NCBI RefSeq assembly: GCF_030812315.1
Contig: NZ_JAUSSM010000003.1
Coordinates: 456,555-520,554, forward strand
Reading direction: 5' to 3'
DNA: 64,000 bases
Origin: Arthrobacter oryzae
GTDB taxonomy: Bacteria; Actinomycetota; Actinomycetes; Actinomycetales; Micrococcaceae
The notes beneath the pieces are model-generated. The model ran no database searches. It was not told the DNA's origin and saw only the letters and a program-made list of their open reading frames with translations. The position numbers and the translations under genes are program-made. Within the stretch, counting starts at the first letter, position 1, and the number at the start of each line of letters is the position of its first letter. Of this stretch, positions 35,246 to 44,916 are shown one piece after another.

Positions 35246-36229
35246 CTAAGCTGTTGGCGAACCTTGCGGCGGCTGGGCGGGCTCGAAGGATGCCCCTTTT
35301 AGTATCCCTGCCACCCATTCATGTGCGGCCCGGAATGCGTCGTCGGAGGTGTGCGGTTCGACTTCGGGGCTCTGCGCGTCCGCCCGGGGGTAGGAACCCA
35401 GAAAGCGCGTGGTGGAACTGATCCGGTGCAAGCCGGCCAGGGCATCCGCCACCCGGGCGTCCTCCACGTGGCCGTCGGCGTCGATGCTGAAGAAGTAGTG
35501 GCCCAGATACTGCCCGGTGGGCCGTGATTCGATGCGGCTGAGGTTCACGCCGCGGGTGGCGAACTGGTCCAGGATCTCCATCAGCGCACCCGGGCGGTCC
35601 TCCGGCAGCGGAACCACCACCGTGGTCTTGTCCGCACCGGTGCGGTGCGGCAGCGCTCCGGGCCGGCTGACCAGGACAAAACGAGTCACCGCGCCGGGGT
35701 TGTCCCCAATGTTCTCAGCGAGTACGCGCAGTCCGGGCTGCTCAGTGGCCACGATCGGCGCGCAAATGGCGGCATCGTAGTGCACGCCCTCCTCGTTCAG
35801 CAGGCCCATGGCCCCCGCCGCGGTGGAGGAGGCCGGAATGTATTCCACGTCGGGCATATTCGATTCCACCCAGAGCCGGCACTGTGCCCAGGCGTGCCCA
35901 TGTGTGGAGATTTTGCGGATATCCGCAATCTCGACCCCGGGGCGGGCAACCAGGACGAAGCTGATGGGAACCAGCGCCTCGCGGATGATCCTCAACTCCT
36001 GCCCGGACGCTATGGCGTCCAACGTTGCCGTCACTCCGCCCTCGACGGAGTTCTCGATGGGCACCATGGCCGCATCGGCGAACCCGTCACGAACCTTGTC
36101 CAGTGCGGTGTTGACGTTGGAGGAGGGGATGCGGACAGCCTCGACGGCTCCCGGCACCTGCATCAGCGCAGCCTCGGTGAAGGTGCCCTCCGGGCCGAGG
36201 AAGGTGTAGGTGACGGGCGACGCGGGCAT
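35246..36229 (-). CDS. pheA: Prephenate dehydratase
   Basis: Converts prephenate to phenylpyruvate for phenylalanine synthesis. The 327-aa monofunctional enzyme has FLGPEGTFTEAAL, the catalytic-domain block VPIENSVEGGVTATLDAI and DPGAV-type region NPGAVTRFVLVSR, then an ACT regulatory domain with the Phe-binding GALMEIL and ESRPTGQYLGHYFF. ATG 36229 has AAGGA 6 nt upstream and is preferred to ATG 36250. Allosteric inhibition by Phe is expected from the intact ACT motifs. Confidence 0.95.
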   Translation of the reverse strand: MPASPVTYTFLGPEGTFTEAALMQVPGAVEAVRIPSSNVNTALDKVRDGFADAAMVPIENSVEGGVTATLDAIASGQELRIIREALVPISFVLVARPGVEIADIRKISTHGHAWAQCRLWVESNMPDVEYIPASSTAAGAMGLLNEEGVHYDAAICAPIVATEQPGLRVLAENIGDNPGAVTRFVLVSRPGALPHRTGADKTTVVVPLPEDRPGALMEILDQFATRGVNLSRIESRPTGQYLGHYFFSIDADGHVEDARVADALAGLHRISSTTRFLGSYPRADAQSPEVEPHTSDDAFRAAHEWVAGILKGASFEPAQPPQGSPTA

Positions 36230-36318
36230 GGATTGTCCTTGATTGATCATGTCAGTGCCGCCCGGCGGACGGCAGGCTTATACGGCTGCCGGCACCAGTG
36301 AAGGGCGGCCGCAAAATG

Positions 36319-36645
36319 CTAGAGGATGACCGGTTTGAGGCCGTTATCCGAGACGAGCGGCAGCCCGGACTCGAGCCACTGGTCCATTCCGCCGGCCACG
36401 TTGAAAGCGGAATACCCCTGTCCTACAAGCCACTTGGCCGCACGGAAGGAACGGCCGCCGGTGCGGCAGATGACGTACAGGTCCTCGTCCGGATCCAGTT
36501 CGCTGAGCCGGGCCGGCAGCTGGTCCAAAGGAATGTGCAGGGCACTTTCCGCATGCCCGGCCGCCCATTCGTAGTCCTCGCGCACGTCAAGGATCTTGGC
36601 GTCGGCGGGAACGTCGGTCACGGTCACGGTTTCGAAGTCGCTCAT
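36319..36645 (-). CDS. Single-domain rhodanese
   Basis: A 108-aa cytoplasmic rhodanese: ILDVREDYEWAAGHAESALHI, then the active-site loop VICRTGGRSFRAA with the persulfide Cys, and NVAGGMDQWLESGLP. The length fits GlpE-type single-domain sulfurtransferases. The start is ATG 36645. It is separated from pheA by 89 bp and divergent from peptidase E. Its partner in sulfur transfer is not evident. Confidence 0.9.
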   Translation of the reverse strand: MSDFETVTVTDVPADAKILDVREDYEWAAGHAESALHIPLDQLPARLSELDPDEDLYVICRTGGRSFRAAKWLVGQGYSAFNVAGGMDQWLESGLPLVSDNGLKPVIL

Positions 36646-36759
36646 GGAAGTCCTCTCCGGGGGAATGAAGGTCTGTCTCCAGCGTATCCCTCGCCGGAGG
36701 GGGCAGCTCCGAATCAGGAGGCACGTTACGCTCGAGGGGACCGCAAAGGAGAATCTTCG

Positions 36760-37500
36760 ATGTCAGCCCAACAGCCCACCATCCTGGCCACGTCCGGCGG
36801 AATTAAGGCCGGCCGGCGTTCACGGCTGGAGTTTGACGCACTGCTGCATCACGCCGTCGAGCTTTCCGGCGTGACCGGGCGCGCCCCGCGCGTCACCCAT
36901 GTCGGCACCGCCGCGGGCGACCAGCGCTGGTTCAACGCCGAAATGGACCAGGCTGCGAGGATCGCCGGCTTCGATTTCAGCCACCTGAACCTGTTCACCA
37001 TGCCCAGTATCGAGGATCCGGAAGCCCACCTCATGGAGCAGGACGTGGTGTGGGTCAACGGCGGTTCGGTGGTGAACCTGCTGGCCATCTGGCGGGCGCA
37101 CGGCCTCGACGAAATCCTGCGGCGGGTGTGGGAAGGCGGCGTGGTCCTCGCCGGGGTCTCGGCAGGGTCCATCTGCTGGTACCAGGGCGGCACCACGGAT
37201 TCGTTCGGCCCGCAGCTGCGTCCGGTGACCAATGCCCTGGGCTTCCTGCCGTTCGCCAATGGCGTGCACTACGACTCCGAGGACCAGCGCCGTCCGCTGG
37301 TGCACCGGCTGGTAGCAGACGGCACGCTCGGTGAAACCCACTGCACGGACGACGGCGTGGGGCTGGTTTACTTCGGCACGGACCTTGTGGAGGCGGTCAG
37401 CGAGGTGCCAGGCAAAGGGGCGTACCGCGTCACCCGGCAGACTGTTGGCGGCGCTGCCGTTGCAGCCGAAGAGCGGCTGGAGCCACGTTTCCTTGGCTGA
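36760..37500 (+). CDS. Peptidase E-like (S51) protein
   Basis: A 246-aa class I glutamine-amidotransferase-fold peptidase of family S51, whose characterised members cleave Asp-Xaa dipeptides. Visible are ILATSGGI at the N-terminus, VVWVNGGSVVNLLAIWR, and the nucleophile elbow LAGVSAGSICWY. The His partner is probably in GVHYDSE. ATG 36760 follows AAAGGAG. The stop overlaps the amidase start by 8 bp, so these two likely form a peptide/amide-degrading pair. Confidence 0.9.
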   Translation: MSAQQPTILATSGGIKAGRRSRLEFDALLHHAVELSGVTGRAPRVTHVGTAAGDQRWFNAEMDQAARIAGFDFSHLNLFTMPSIEDPEAHLMEQDVVWVNGGSVVNLLAIWRAHGLDEILRRVWEGGVVLAGVSAGSICWYQGGTTDSFGPQLRPVTNALGFLPFANGVHYDSEDQRRPLVHRLVADGTLGETHCTDDGVGLVYFGTDLVEAVSEVPGKGAYRVTRQTVGGAAVAAEERLEPRFLG

Positions 37501-39010
37501 TATCCACGAATTGTCCGCGGTGGGGCTCCGTGACGCCCTGCGCTCGGGAGAGCTCTCCGCCAGGGAGGTGGCCGGGCATTTCCTAGCCCGGATCGACGCG
37601 CGGAATCCCGGCCTGGGGGCCTTCATCACGGTGACCGCGGAGCGGGCACTGGCCGACGCCGCCCGTGCGGATGCACTTTACGCCCAGTCTCCGCACTCCC
37701 GTTCGCCGGGGGAGCTTCCCCTGCTGCACGGCATGCCGGTGGCGTTCAAGGACCTGACCGACGTTGCGGGCGTGGTGACGACCCACGGCAGTGCGGCCCT
37801 GGACCACAAACCTGCACCTATTGACGGTGCGCTGGCAGCGGTGCTGAAGGGGGCGGGGGTCGTCTCGCTGGGCAAGACCCAGGTCCCCGAGTTCGGTCTG
37901 ACCGCCTACAGCGAGAACCTGATCGCTCCGCCGTCGCGCAATCCCCATGCACTGAGCCGCAGCTCGGGAGGTTCCTCGGGCGGCAGCGCCGCGGCCGTTG
38001 CTGCCCGACTTGTGCCGTTCGCGCCGGGGTCCGACGGCGGCGGCTCTGTCCGCATTCCGGCGGCGGCTTGCGGGCTGGTGGGCCTGAAACCGGGGCGCGG
38101 ACTCGTCCCGGCTGGTGAAAGCACCGGGGACCCGGCCCGGCTGGTGGTAGCCGGCCCGCTGGCGTGGACCGCAGAGGATGCGGCCCTGATGCTCGACGCC
38201 CTGGTGTCCGCGCCCGAAACGGCACCGGCCGCGGCGCTGGAAGCAGCGCCAAGGGAAAGCGACGCGGCCACGACCGGGCACAGGGACAACAGCGGCGCGG
38301 GCCACTACCTCGCGTCCGTGTACGCGGCCGCGTCCCGGCCGCCCCGCCGACTGCGGATCGGGGTAAGCCTGGACAGCCCCTGGCAGGCCATCTTCCCGTT
38401 CACTCCGGACACTGAAGCCATGGATGCCCTCGCCGCCGGCATCCGGCTGCTCGAGGCGGCGGGCCACACCACTGCCGAAGCCGCCGTCCGGTATGACAAC
38501 CGGTACCCGGACGCCTTCACCACAGCGTGGACCGCCGGCGTGGGAAATGCCCGGATAGCGCCGCAGCGCGAGGCGCTCCTGACCCCACTCACCCGCACCT
38601 TCCGACGGCGGGCACAGCAACGGAGTGTGTCCAAGCTGAACGAGGCCCTGGGATTCCTGCGGCAGTTCGAGCGGGACACCATTGCGCAGTACGCCCAGTG
38701 GGACCTGCTCCTGATGCCGGCACTCGCCCAGACTCCGCGGCCCGTCGGCTGGTTTACGGGTTCCTCCCACGGCGACGGCTACTGGCCGGCGGCGGAATGG
38801 GCGGGCGACGCCGACGGAGACTACCGGAAGCAGTGCGAATATGCCCCCTGGTCCTCCATGGTCAACGTGTGCGGCCTGCCCGCCATCAGCATTCCCGTCC
38901 ACTGGACCGGAGGCTCACCCGGCACCGGCCTGCCGATGGGGATCCAGTTGGTGGGACCCATGGGATCCGAAGCCCTCCTGCTTCAGGTGGCGGCCCAGAT
39001 CGGCTTCTAG
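37493..39010 (+). CDS. Amidase (amidase signature family)
   Basis: A 505-aa amidase-signature hydrolase. The catalytic triad is visible: Lys in VAFKDLTDVAG, cis-Ser in GSDGGGSVRIPA, and the nucleophile in the Gly/Ser-rich SRSSGGSSGGSAAAVAAR. The C-terminal MVNVCGLPAISIPV and GLPMGIQLVGP are typical. An Ala/Glu-rich insert (about residues 240-275) is unconserved in character. TTG 37493, overlapping the peptidase E stop, is the most plausible start (GGAG lies 11 nt upstream) but is not certain. No tRNA-amidation partners are nearby, so it is not GatA. Confidence 0.9.
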   Translation: MADIHELSAVGLRDALRSGELSAREVAGHFLARIDARNPGLGAFITVTAERALADAARADALYAQSPHSRSPGELPLLHGMPVAFKDLTDVAGVVTTHGSAALDHKPAPIDGALAAVLKGAGVVSLGKTQVPEFGLTAYSENLIAPPSRNPHALSRSSGGSSGGSAAAVAARLVPFAPGSDGGGSVRIPAAACGLVGLKPGRGLVPAGESTGDPARLVVAGPLAWTAEDAALMLDALVSAPETAPAAALEAAPRESDAATTGHRDNSGAGHYLASVYAAASRPPRRLRIGVSLDSPWQAIFPFTPDTEAMDALAAGIRLLEAAGHTTAEAAVRYDNRYPDAFTTAWTAGVGNARIAPQREALLTPLTRTFRRRAQQRSVSKLNEALGFLRQFERDTIAQYAQWDLLLMPALAQTPRPVGWFTGSSHGDGYWPAAEWAGDADGDYRKQCEYAPWSSMVNVCGLPAISIPVHWTGGSPGTGLPMGIQLVGPMGSEALLLQVAAQIGF

Positions 39011-39140
39011 GGCTGGCGGCGCAGGCCAGCAACAGCACGCGGCAGCGCCCGCCGTGGCGGGCCTGCTGCACCGCGTGCCTGCCTTGCTTCCTGCCTGCTG
39101 GAATGTGACAATCGCGCACTCGGGTGCCACCCTTGAGTAA

Positions 39141-40610
39141 ATGAGCATCACTCATTTATCCGAACGCCCCGCTACAACGCCGGGCGATACTTCCTTTTTT
39201 GGCCACCCAAAGATGCTGGCCAGCCTCTTCTCCGTCGAAATGTGGGAGCGCTTCTCCTTCTACGGCATGCAGGGCATCCTCCTCTACTACATGTACTTCA
39301 CCGCCGCGCAGGGGGGCCTCGAAATCGAGCAGGGCCTGGCCGCAGGCCTGGTGGGCGCCTACGGCGGCGGGGTCTATCTCTCCACCATTCTTGGCGCCTG
39401 GCTGGCTGACCGCCTCTTCGGATCGGAACGGGTCCTGTTCGGCTCGGCCATCCTGATCATGGCCGGCCACATTGCCTTGGCACTCGTGCCGGGCATTCCA
39501 GGCCTCATCGCCGGCCTGGTGCTGGTGGGCGTCGGCTCAGGCGGGCTCAAGGCCAACGCCACCGCGCTGGTGGGCACCCTCTACGGGGAAAAGGATGAAC
39601 GCCGCGACGCCGGCTTCTCCATCTTCTATATGGGCATCAACGCCGGCGGACTGATCGGCCCGCTGGTCACGGGCTGGCTGCAGGAAAGCCAGGGGTTCCA
39701 CTGGGGCTTCGGCGCCGCCGCCGTCGGCATGGCCCTGGGCCTGGGCATCTACGCAATGGGACGCAAGAATCTCCCCGAAGCGGCACACCACGTGCCCAGT
39801 CCGTTGCCGGCCGCGGAGCGGACCCGCTACGGGCTGATCTTCCTGGGCATTGCCGCCGCGGTGGCCGTGCTCCTGGCCACCGGGACCGTGAACGCCGAAA
39901 ACCTGGCCATGTCCATGGCGTACGCGGCCATCGGAGCGTCCGTGCTGTACTTCGGCCTGATCTTCCGCAGCACGAAGGTGACGGGCACGGAGCGCAAGCG
40001 CGTGGTGGCGTTCATCCCGCTGTACATCGCTTCGGCAGCGTTCTGGGCGCTCTTCCAGCAGCAATTCACGTTCATCGCCGTTTACTCGGAGGAGAAGCTG
40101 GACCGGAACCTGTTCGGGTGGGAAATGCCGGCCGCCTGGGTGCAGTCCATCAACCCGGTGTTCATCATCATCTTGGCCGGTGTCATGGCGGCCCTGTGGA
40201 CACGTCTCGGCCACAAGCAGCCCGGATCGGCCCTGAAGTTCTCCATCGGCCTGTTCGTGATGGGCCTGGCCTTCCTGGCCTTCATCCCGTTGTCCGGCGG
40301 CGGCAAGACTCCACTCCTGGCTCTCGCGGGCATCCTGCTCCTGTTCACGCTCGCGGAGCTCTTCCTCTCCCCCATCGGGCTGTCCGTCACCACCAAACTG
40401 GCACCGCAGGCCTTCCACACGCAGATGGTGGCTCTGTTTTTCCTGTCCGTTTCGCTCGGCACCACACTGGCCGGCATCCTCGCCGGCCTGTACAACCCCG
40501 CCGACGAGCTGCCGTACTTTGCGGGCATCGGCGGCGCGGCCTTGGTCCTTGCCGTCGGCCTTGCTGTGGCTTCTCCCGCGATCCGGAAGCTCATGGGCGG
40601 CGTACGCTGA
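39141..40610 (+). CDS. Proton-dependent oligopeptide transporter (POT/PTR family)
   Basis: A 489-aa MFS transporter of the peptide:H+ symporter family. It has the proton-coupling ExxERF motif in SVEMWERFSFYGMQGILLYY, and the PTR2 signature FSIFYMGINAGGLIGPLV. About 14 hydrophobic segments are present, as in bacterial DtpT-like proteins. The gene follows the peptidase E-amidase pair after 130 bp, so imported peptides could be substrates for those enzymes. ATG 39141 is the first in frame. Confidence 0.95.
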   Translation: MSITHLSERPATTPGDTSFFGHPKMLASLFSVEMWERFSFYGMQGILLYYMYFTAAQGGLEIEQGLAAGLVGAYGGGVYLSTILGAWLADRLFGSERVLFGSAILIMAGHIALALVPGIPGLIAGLVLVGVGSGGLKANATALVGTLYGEKDERRDAGFSIFYMGINAGGLIGPLVTGWLQESQGFHWGFGAAAVGMALGLGIYAMGRKNLPEAAHHVPSPLPAAERTRYGLIFLGIAAAVAVLLATGTVNAENLAMSMAYAAIGASVLYFGLIFRSTKVTGTERKRVVAFIPLYIASAAFWALFQQQFTFIAVYSEEKLDRNLFGWEMPAAWVQSINPVFIIILAGVMAALWTRLGHKQPGSALKFSIGLFVMGLAFLAFIPLSGGGKTPLLALAGILLLFTLAELFLSPIGLSVTTKLAPQAFHTQMVALFFLSVSLGTTLAGILAGLYNPADELPYFAGIGGAALVLAVGLAVASPAIRKLMGGVR

Positions 40611-40614
40611 GCCG

Positions 40615-41487
40615 GTGAGCAACCACCGCCCGCAGGCTACGCAGGGTCCGGTCGAGTCCCGCCTCTACCGGCCGGCCGCCGGCGAGGCGTCCGACGTCGA
40701 ACGCATGCCCGCGGGCGACGTCACCCAAGGTGTGGTGCGGGTGGGTGGAACCATCCGCCGCCCGCACCAACCGCAGAGTTTCGCGGTGGCCGACTACCTC
40801 GACTGGCTGGAGGACGCCGGTTTCGAGGGCTCGCCGCGGTTCCTCGGGCGTGACCCGGAAGGCCGCGATGTCCTCACGTTCGTGCCCGGGGACTGCGCCG
40901 GCGCGGTGCCCGAACCGTGGGTGCAGTCGGAGGACCTCCTCGCGTCCGTGGGCCGCCTGGTCCGCCGGCTGCACGACGCTTCCGCAGGGTTCGTGCCGGT
41001 GGCACATCCGTTTCCTCCCCGGCCGGTCCGGCAGGACACCGTGCATGGCGACCCCGCCGAGCTGGTCTGCCACCTGGATGTGACGCCGCAGAATGTGGTG
41101 GTCCGGGACGGGCTGGCCGCCGGCCTGGTGGACTTCGACCTCGCGGGGCCAAGCACGGCCCTCAAGGACTCCTTCAACACTGCAATGCACTGGGTGGCGC
41201 TCAGGGACCCGGCAGATGCCTGGCCCGGCTGGGAGGAGCTGGATCCGTTCCGGCGGCTCCGGATTTTCGCAGACGCCTACGGCTGGACCCGGGACGAACG
41301 ACGGCGGCTGCCGGGCTTCGGCGTGAACGCCGTCCGCTTGTCGTACGAGCGGATGGAACACAACGCCCGGACATTGGGCGGGGGCTGGGCGCGGATGTGG
41401 GACGAGGGCGTGGGCGGACTCATTGAGCGACGGGCTGCCTGGCTCGAGGCAAATGCCACCCGCCTGGTGCGGGCCCTGACGGACTGA
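40615..41487 (+). CDS. Aminoglycoside phosphotransferase-like kinase
   Basis: A 290-aa protein with the APH/choline-kinase catalytic loop CHLDVTPQNVVV (HxDxxxxN) and the metal motif GLVDFDLAG. The N-lobe is short, and the Lys-bearing strand is not obvious (the segment QGVVRVGGTIRRP may replace it). GTG 40615 begins 4 nt after the transporter stop, so it is cotranscribed. It need not confer resistance; most such proteins in soil actinobacteria act on unknown small molecules. Confidence 0.85.
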   Translation: MSNHRPQATQGPVESRLYRPAAGEASDVERMPAGDVTQGVVRVGGTIRRPHQPQSFAVADYLDWLEDAGFEGSPRFLGRDPEGRDVLTFVPGDCAGAVPEPWVQSEDLLASVGRLVRRLHDASAGFVPVAHPFPPRPVRQDTVHGDPAELVCHLDVTPQNVVVRDGLAAGLVDFDLAGPSTALKDSFNTAMHWVALRDPADAWPGWEELDPFRRLRIFADAYGWTRDERRRLPGFGVNAVRLSYERMEHNARTLGGGWARMWDEGVGGLIERRAAWLEANATRLVRALTD

Positions 41488-41516
41488 CCGGGTGCTGCCG
41501 AATTGAGGCGGCTTGT

Positions 41517-41534
41517 TGACCGGCCCGCCGGTCA
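41517..41534. terminator. 8-bp inverted repeat between convergent genes
   Basis: TGACCGGC (41517-41524) and GCCGGTCA (41527-41534) surround CC. It overlaps the stop of the DUF4190 gene. It lacks a U-tract, so terminator function is weakly supported. Confidence 0.35.
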
Positions 41535-41975
41535 GAAGCCGTAGCCGGCGTTGGCTGCGGCGAAGATGGCCACCACGATGAACGTCAGCACGATGGCCGT
41601 CAGGGCAAGCCCGAGGTAGCCAAGGACCAACCCGGCAATGGCCAGTCCCCTGCCTGCGGGTTCCCGGAGGTATCCCATGTGGCCCAGGACGACGGCCGCA
41701 ATCTGCGGCAGGATGAAAATCCCCAGCCCCAGGAATACCGCGATCCCGCAGCACAGGCTGGCAATGCTCAGGCTCTTGGGCTCCGGCGGCACCCCGTAGT
41801 AGGACGGTTGGCCATAGGCCATCCCGTACGGTGCGGACTGCTGTCCGTATGGTCCGGCGGGCTGCCCATACGGATTATTGGGCGGCATGGGCTGCGGCCC
41901 CTGCGGCGGAATGTACGACGGCGGCTGGTAGCCCTGTGGTGTCCCCTCATCGCCGGGGGCAGGCTGGTTCGTCAT
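41532..41975 (-). CDS. DUF4190-like small membrane protein with Pro/Gly/Tyr-rich N-terminus
   Basis: A 147-aa protein. The first 80 residues are low-complexity Pro/Gly/Gln/Tyr repeats (YGQPAGPYGQQSAPYG); then two hydrophobic segments (LSIASLCCGIAVFLGLGIF; GLALTAIVLTFIVVAIFAA) around LGHMGYLREPAGRGLAIAGL, the DUF4190 pattern. ATG 41975 follows AAGGGGA. Function unknown. Confidence 0.85.
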   Translation of the reverse strand: MTNQPAPGDEGTPQGYQPPSYIPPQGPQPMPPNNPYGQPAGPYGQQSAPYGMAYGQPSYYGVPPEPKSLSIASLCCGIAVFLGLGIFILPQIAAVVLGHMGYLREPAGRGLAIAGLVLGYLGLALTAIVLTFIVVAIFAAANAGYGF

Positions 41976-42099
41976 GGAAAATCCCCTTTTGAGTGGCTTT
42001 AACCAGCCTACCAACGCGCCGGCCGGAAGCGCGTCCCCGGCGGCACCCGTAATGCATCTGCAATGCAGCCGCGATGCCACAGCATGCAACAAATAATGG

Positions 42100-42993
42100 C
42101 TACCGGGCCCAGAGCGGTGCCGAGAGCGAGAACGCCACGATCCCCAGGATCAGCAGGCTCCACAAGCCGCCGGCGATTGTGCTCTTGCGGTTCCGGCCCT
42201 TACCGTACTGGCTCCCGGAGTACTGCGAAGGCCGCCGCGGGTGTGTCTGGGACAGCCAGCCCGCTGTGCTGCCGGCCGCGGGACCGTGATAGCGGCTGGG
42301 AAGGGGCGACGGATACCTCGTCTCCTGGTGCGGGGGCCGCACCGCGTTCGGCCCCGGCCACCGCGCCGGGCCCTCGCCGGGGGTCCCGCGGTAGGTATGG
42401 GCCGCGGACGACTGGGGCTGGGTCAGCTGTTGTCCCAGCTGGGAGTAGACGCCCACTACCGCCTGCTGATCCAGCGCTGCCGGGAGCGCAGCTATCCGGG
42501 CAACAACACGGTTGATGCCCAGCACCTCGACTCCGGATTCCGTCACTTCCCCGAGGTCGGGCTGGCCGGTCAGGCAGATGATGCACCGGACCAGGTGCCG
42601 GTGGGGCGGGCTGAGCAGTGCAGCCACTGCGGCCGCCTGCCCCAGGGCGCCGTCCACGGCGGGATTCCGCGTGTAGCCGTTCTGCCGAAGCACCCCGTCC
42701 CTGACCTCGACGTTGCCCGACCAGTTCTTGGCATCCACCACCACCACACCGCCCGGTCCCACCAGGACGTGATCCAGGTTGGCCAGCGGACGGCCGGGCC
42801 AATGGACGTCGTGCAGCAGGAACCAGCCGTGCGGGGTCAGCTGGCTGAGCCGGTTGGCGGTCCGGCGCTCCCCGTCCGCACCGGCGCCCCAGCTGTCGGC
42901 CGCGCGTTCGGCGTGGTCCAGCTGGCGCTTCAGCCGGGCAATCCGCTCGGCCGCCAGCCGTGACTGTTCTGCCGCTCCGTCCCCTGCCGCCAT
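42100..42993 (-). CDS. Nuclease-related domain (NERD) protein with C-terminal membrane anchor
   Basis: A 297-aa protein. A charged coiled-coil-like N-terminus (ERIARLKRQLDHAERAAD) leads to a NERD domain: GADGERRTANRL, NLDHVLVGPGGVVVVDAKNW (a PD-(D/E)xK-like Asp and Asp-Ala-Lys), and HLVRCIICLTG. A Pro/Ser/Tyr-rich linker follows, then one C-terminal hydrophobic segment (GLWSLLILGIVAFSLSAPLW). Nuclease activity is inferred from the fold only. Confidence 0.87.
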   Translation of the reverse strand: MAAGDGAAEQSRLAAERIARLKRQLDHAERAADSWGAGADGERRTANRLSQLTPHGWFLLHDVHWPGRPLANLDHVLVGPGGVVVVDAKNWSGNVEVRDGVLRQNGYTRNPAVDGALGQAAAVAALLSPPHRHLVRCIICLTGQPDLGEVTESGVEVLGINRVVARIAALPAALDQQAVVGVYSQLGQQLTQPQSSAAHTYRGTPGEGPARWPGPNAVRPPHQETRYPSPLPSRYHGPAAGSTAGWLSQTHPRRPSQYSGSQYGKGRNRKSTIAGGLWSLLILGIVAFSLSAPLWAR

Positions 42994-43023
42994 TGGATGT
43001 CCCCTTGGATTCGCCGCAACGCT

Positions 43024-43047
43024 GACGGCGGAGGAGGGTCCGCCGTC
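43024..43047 (+). terminator. Hairpin with AT-rich tail in the NERD-pgm gap
   Basis: GACGGCGGA (43024-43032) and TCCGCCGTC (43039-43047) form a perfect 9-bp stem with loop GGAGGG, followed on the plus strand by GTAATTTGTTTAG. It sits between divergent genes, so it may instead be a leader structure of the NERD message. The rest of the 261-bp gap (42994-43254) is unusually AT-rich, with no ORF I can support. Confidence 0.4.
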
Positions 43048-43254
43048 GTAATTTGTTTAGAAATTAGCAGCCCGGCGACGGCCGGTATATAGGTACTTTT
43101 CGCGCCACCACTCGCTTTTTCCCGGCCAATTACTGCCGCGAATTAAATGCGAATAGGAATGAATTGGTAAATGCCCGGTGAAATTCGGCGTCATAGGGGC
43201 CGGATTCCGGACAAAAGCGTGTTGCGTCCCGCCGTCGTCTGGCATGCTGGTGCC

Positions 43255-44916
43255 ATGGCTAGCCGCGCGGGCACAGTTGCCCAACCCCAAGACCTTGTTG
43301 ACCTCACTGCGCTCCTTGATGCGTACTACGATGTTTCTCCCGACCTGAGCGATCCGGGCCAGCGCGTTGCGTTCGGCACGTCCGGGCACCGCGGGTCCAG
43401 CCTGAAGGCGTCATTCAATGAGCCCCACATCGTGGCCATCACCCAGGCCATCGTGGAATACCGTGCCGGCCAGGGCATTACCGGCCCGCTATACATGGCG
43501 AAGGACACACACGCCCTCAGTGAGCCGGCGCAGAACTCCGCTCTGGAGGTGCTGGCTGCCAACGGGGTGAACGTCCTCATCGACGCCCGCCACGGTTATA
43601 CGCCCACCCCGGCCCTGAGCCACGCGATCCTCACGCACAACAACAACTCCCCCGCCGGCGCCCCGCAGGCCGACGGCATTGTGGTCACGCCCAGCCACAA
43701 CCCGCCGGGCGACGGCGGTTTCAAGTACAACCCGCCGCACGGCGGCCCCGCGGACACCGACGCCACCGGCTGGATCGCCAACCGCGCCAACGAGCTCCTC
43801 GAGAACGGGCTCCGCGGCGTCAAGCGCATTCCCGTCGCCGACGCCCTGGCCGCGGACACCACCGGCAAGTTCGACTTCCTCAGCAGCTACGTGGATGACC
43901 TCCCCTCTGTGCTGGACCTGAATGCCATCCGCGAAGCCGGCGTCCGCATCGGTGCCGACCCCATGGGCGGCGCGTCCGTTGACTACTGGGGCGAGATCGG
44001 CGAACGGCACCACCTGAACCTCACCGTTGTCAACCCCACCGTTGACCCGCAGTGGGCCTTCATGACGCTGGACTGGGACGAGAAGATCCGGATGGACTGC
44101 TCCTCGCCGTCCGCCATGGCCTCGCTGATCAACCGGATGGCCGACTCCGGTTCCGGCAAAGCAGCGTACGACGTCGCCACAGGCAACGACGCCGACGCCG
44201 ACCGCCACGGCATCGTCACGCCGGACGGCGGACTGATGAACCCGAACCACTACCTCGCAGTCGCCATCGACTACCTCTACCGCCACCGCACCGGGTGGAA
44301 CCCGGAGTCGGTGATCGGCAAGACCCTCGTCTCCTCCTCCATCATCGACCGGGTGGCCGAGAGCCTGGGCCGCAAGCTCGTCGAGGTGCCGGTCGGCTTC
44401 AAGTGGTTCGTGCCCGGGCTGCTCTCCGGCGAGGGCGCGTTCGGCGGCGAGGAATCCGCCGGCGCCTCGTTCAACAAGATGGACGGCAGCGTCTGGACCA
44501 CCGACAAGGACGGCATCCTGCTGGCCCTGCTGGCCTCGGAAATCACCGCGGTCACCGGAAAGTCGCCCTCCCAGCTGTACAAGGGGCTCACGGACCAGTT
44601 CGGTGACCCGGTCTACGCACGGATCGACGCCGCCGCCACGCGCGAGCAGAAGGCTGCCCTCGGCAAGCTTTCGCCGTCCGACGTCACCGCCACGGACCTG
44701 GCCGGCGAAACGATCACGGCGAAGCTCACCGAGGCTCCGGGTAACGGCGCATCAATCGGCGGCCTGAAGGTCGTCACCGAGAACGCCTGGTTCGCTGCCC
44801 GGCCCTCCGGGACCGAGGACGTCTACAAGATCTACGCCGAGTCGTTCAAGGGCGCAGACCACCTCAAGCAGGTCCAGGCTGAAGCCAAGGCCCTGGTTGA
44901 CGGAGTTATTTCGTAA
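43255..44916 (+). CDS. pgm: Phosphoglucomutase (alpha-D-glucose phosphate-specific)
   Basis: Interconverts glucose-1-P and glucose-6-P. The 553-aa protein has [10 protein letters not shown], the phosphoserine loop [13 protein letters not shown], the metal loop [10 protein letters not shown], the sugar-binding [11 protein letters not shown] and the phosphate-binding [15 protein letters not shown]. Length matches the E. coli Pgm type. ATG 43255 is chosen: a CATGCT hexamer ends 6 nt upstream and no Shine-Dalgarno is present, again leaderless-like. The last 11 bp overlap the convergent 2H phosphoesterase gene. Confidence 0.96.
   Translation: MASRAGTVAQPQDLVDLTALLDAYYDVSPDLSDPGQRVAFGTSGHRGSSLKASFNEPHIVAITQAIVEYRAGQGITGPLYMAKDTHALSEPAQNSALEVLAANGVNVLIDARHGYTPTPALSHAILTHNNNSPAGAPQADGIVVTPSHNPPGDGGFKYNPPHGGPADTDATGWIANRANELLENGLRGVKRIPVADALAADTTGKFDFLSSYVDDLPSVLDLNAIREAGVRIGADPMGGASVDYWGEIGERHHLNLTVVNPTVDPQWAFMTLDWDEKIRMDCSSPSAMASLINRMADSGSGKAAYDVATGNDADADRHGIVTPDGGLMNPNHYLAVAIDYLYRHRTGWNPESVIGKTLVSSSIIDRVAESLGRKLVEVPVGFKWFVPGLLSGEGAFGGEESAGASFNKMDGSVWTTDKDGILLALLASEITAVTGKSPSQLYKGLTDQFGDPVYARIDAAATREQKAALGKLSPSDVTATDLAGETITAKLTEAPGNGASIGGLKVVTENAWFAARPSGTEDVYKIYAESFKGADHLKQVQAEAKALVDGVIS

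Noticed and set aside
35185..35421. 78-aa rightward frame near the pheA 3' end
   Set aside because: Most of it is antisense to the pheA C-terminus, and no ribosome-binding site or domain is visible.
36298..36759. N-terminal extension of peptidase E by 154 residues
   Set aside because: It overlaps the rhodanese on the other strand, and ATG 36760 has a strong AAAGGAG and gives the family length.
40615..41487. Antibiotic resistance by the APH-like kinase
   Set aside because: Only the generic catalytic loop is present; nothing links it to known aminoglycoside-modifying enzymes.
39537..41754. Leftward frames of 361 and 387 aa opposite the peptide transporter and APH-like kinase
   Set aside because: Shadows of genes with complete signatures; composition is rich in His, Gln and Arg as expected from antisense reading.
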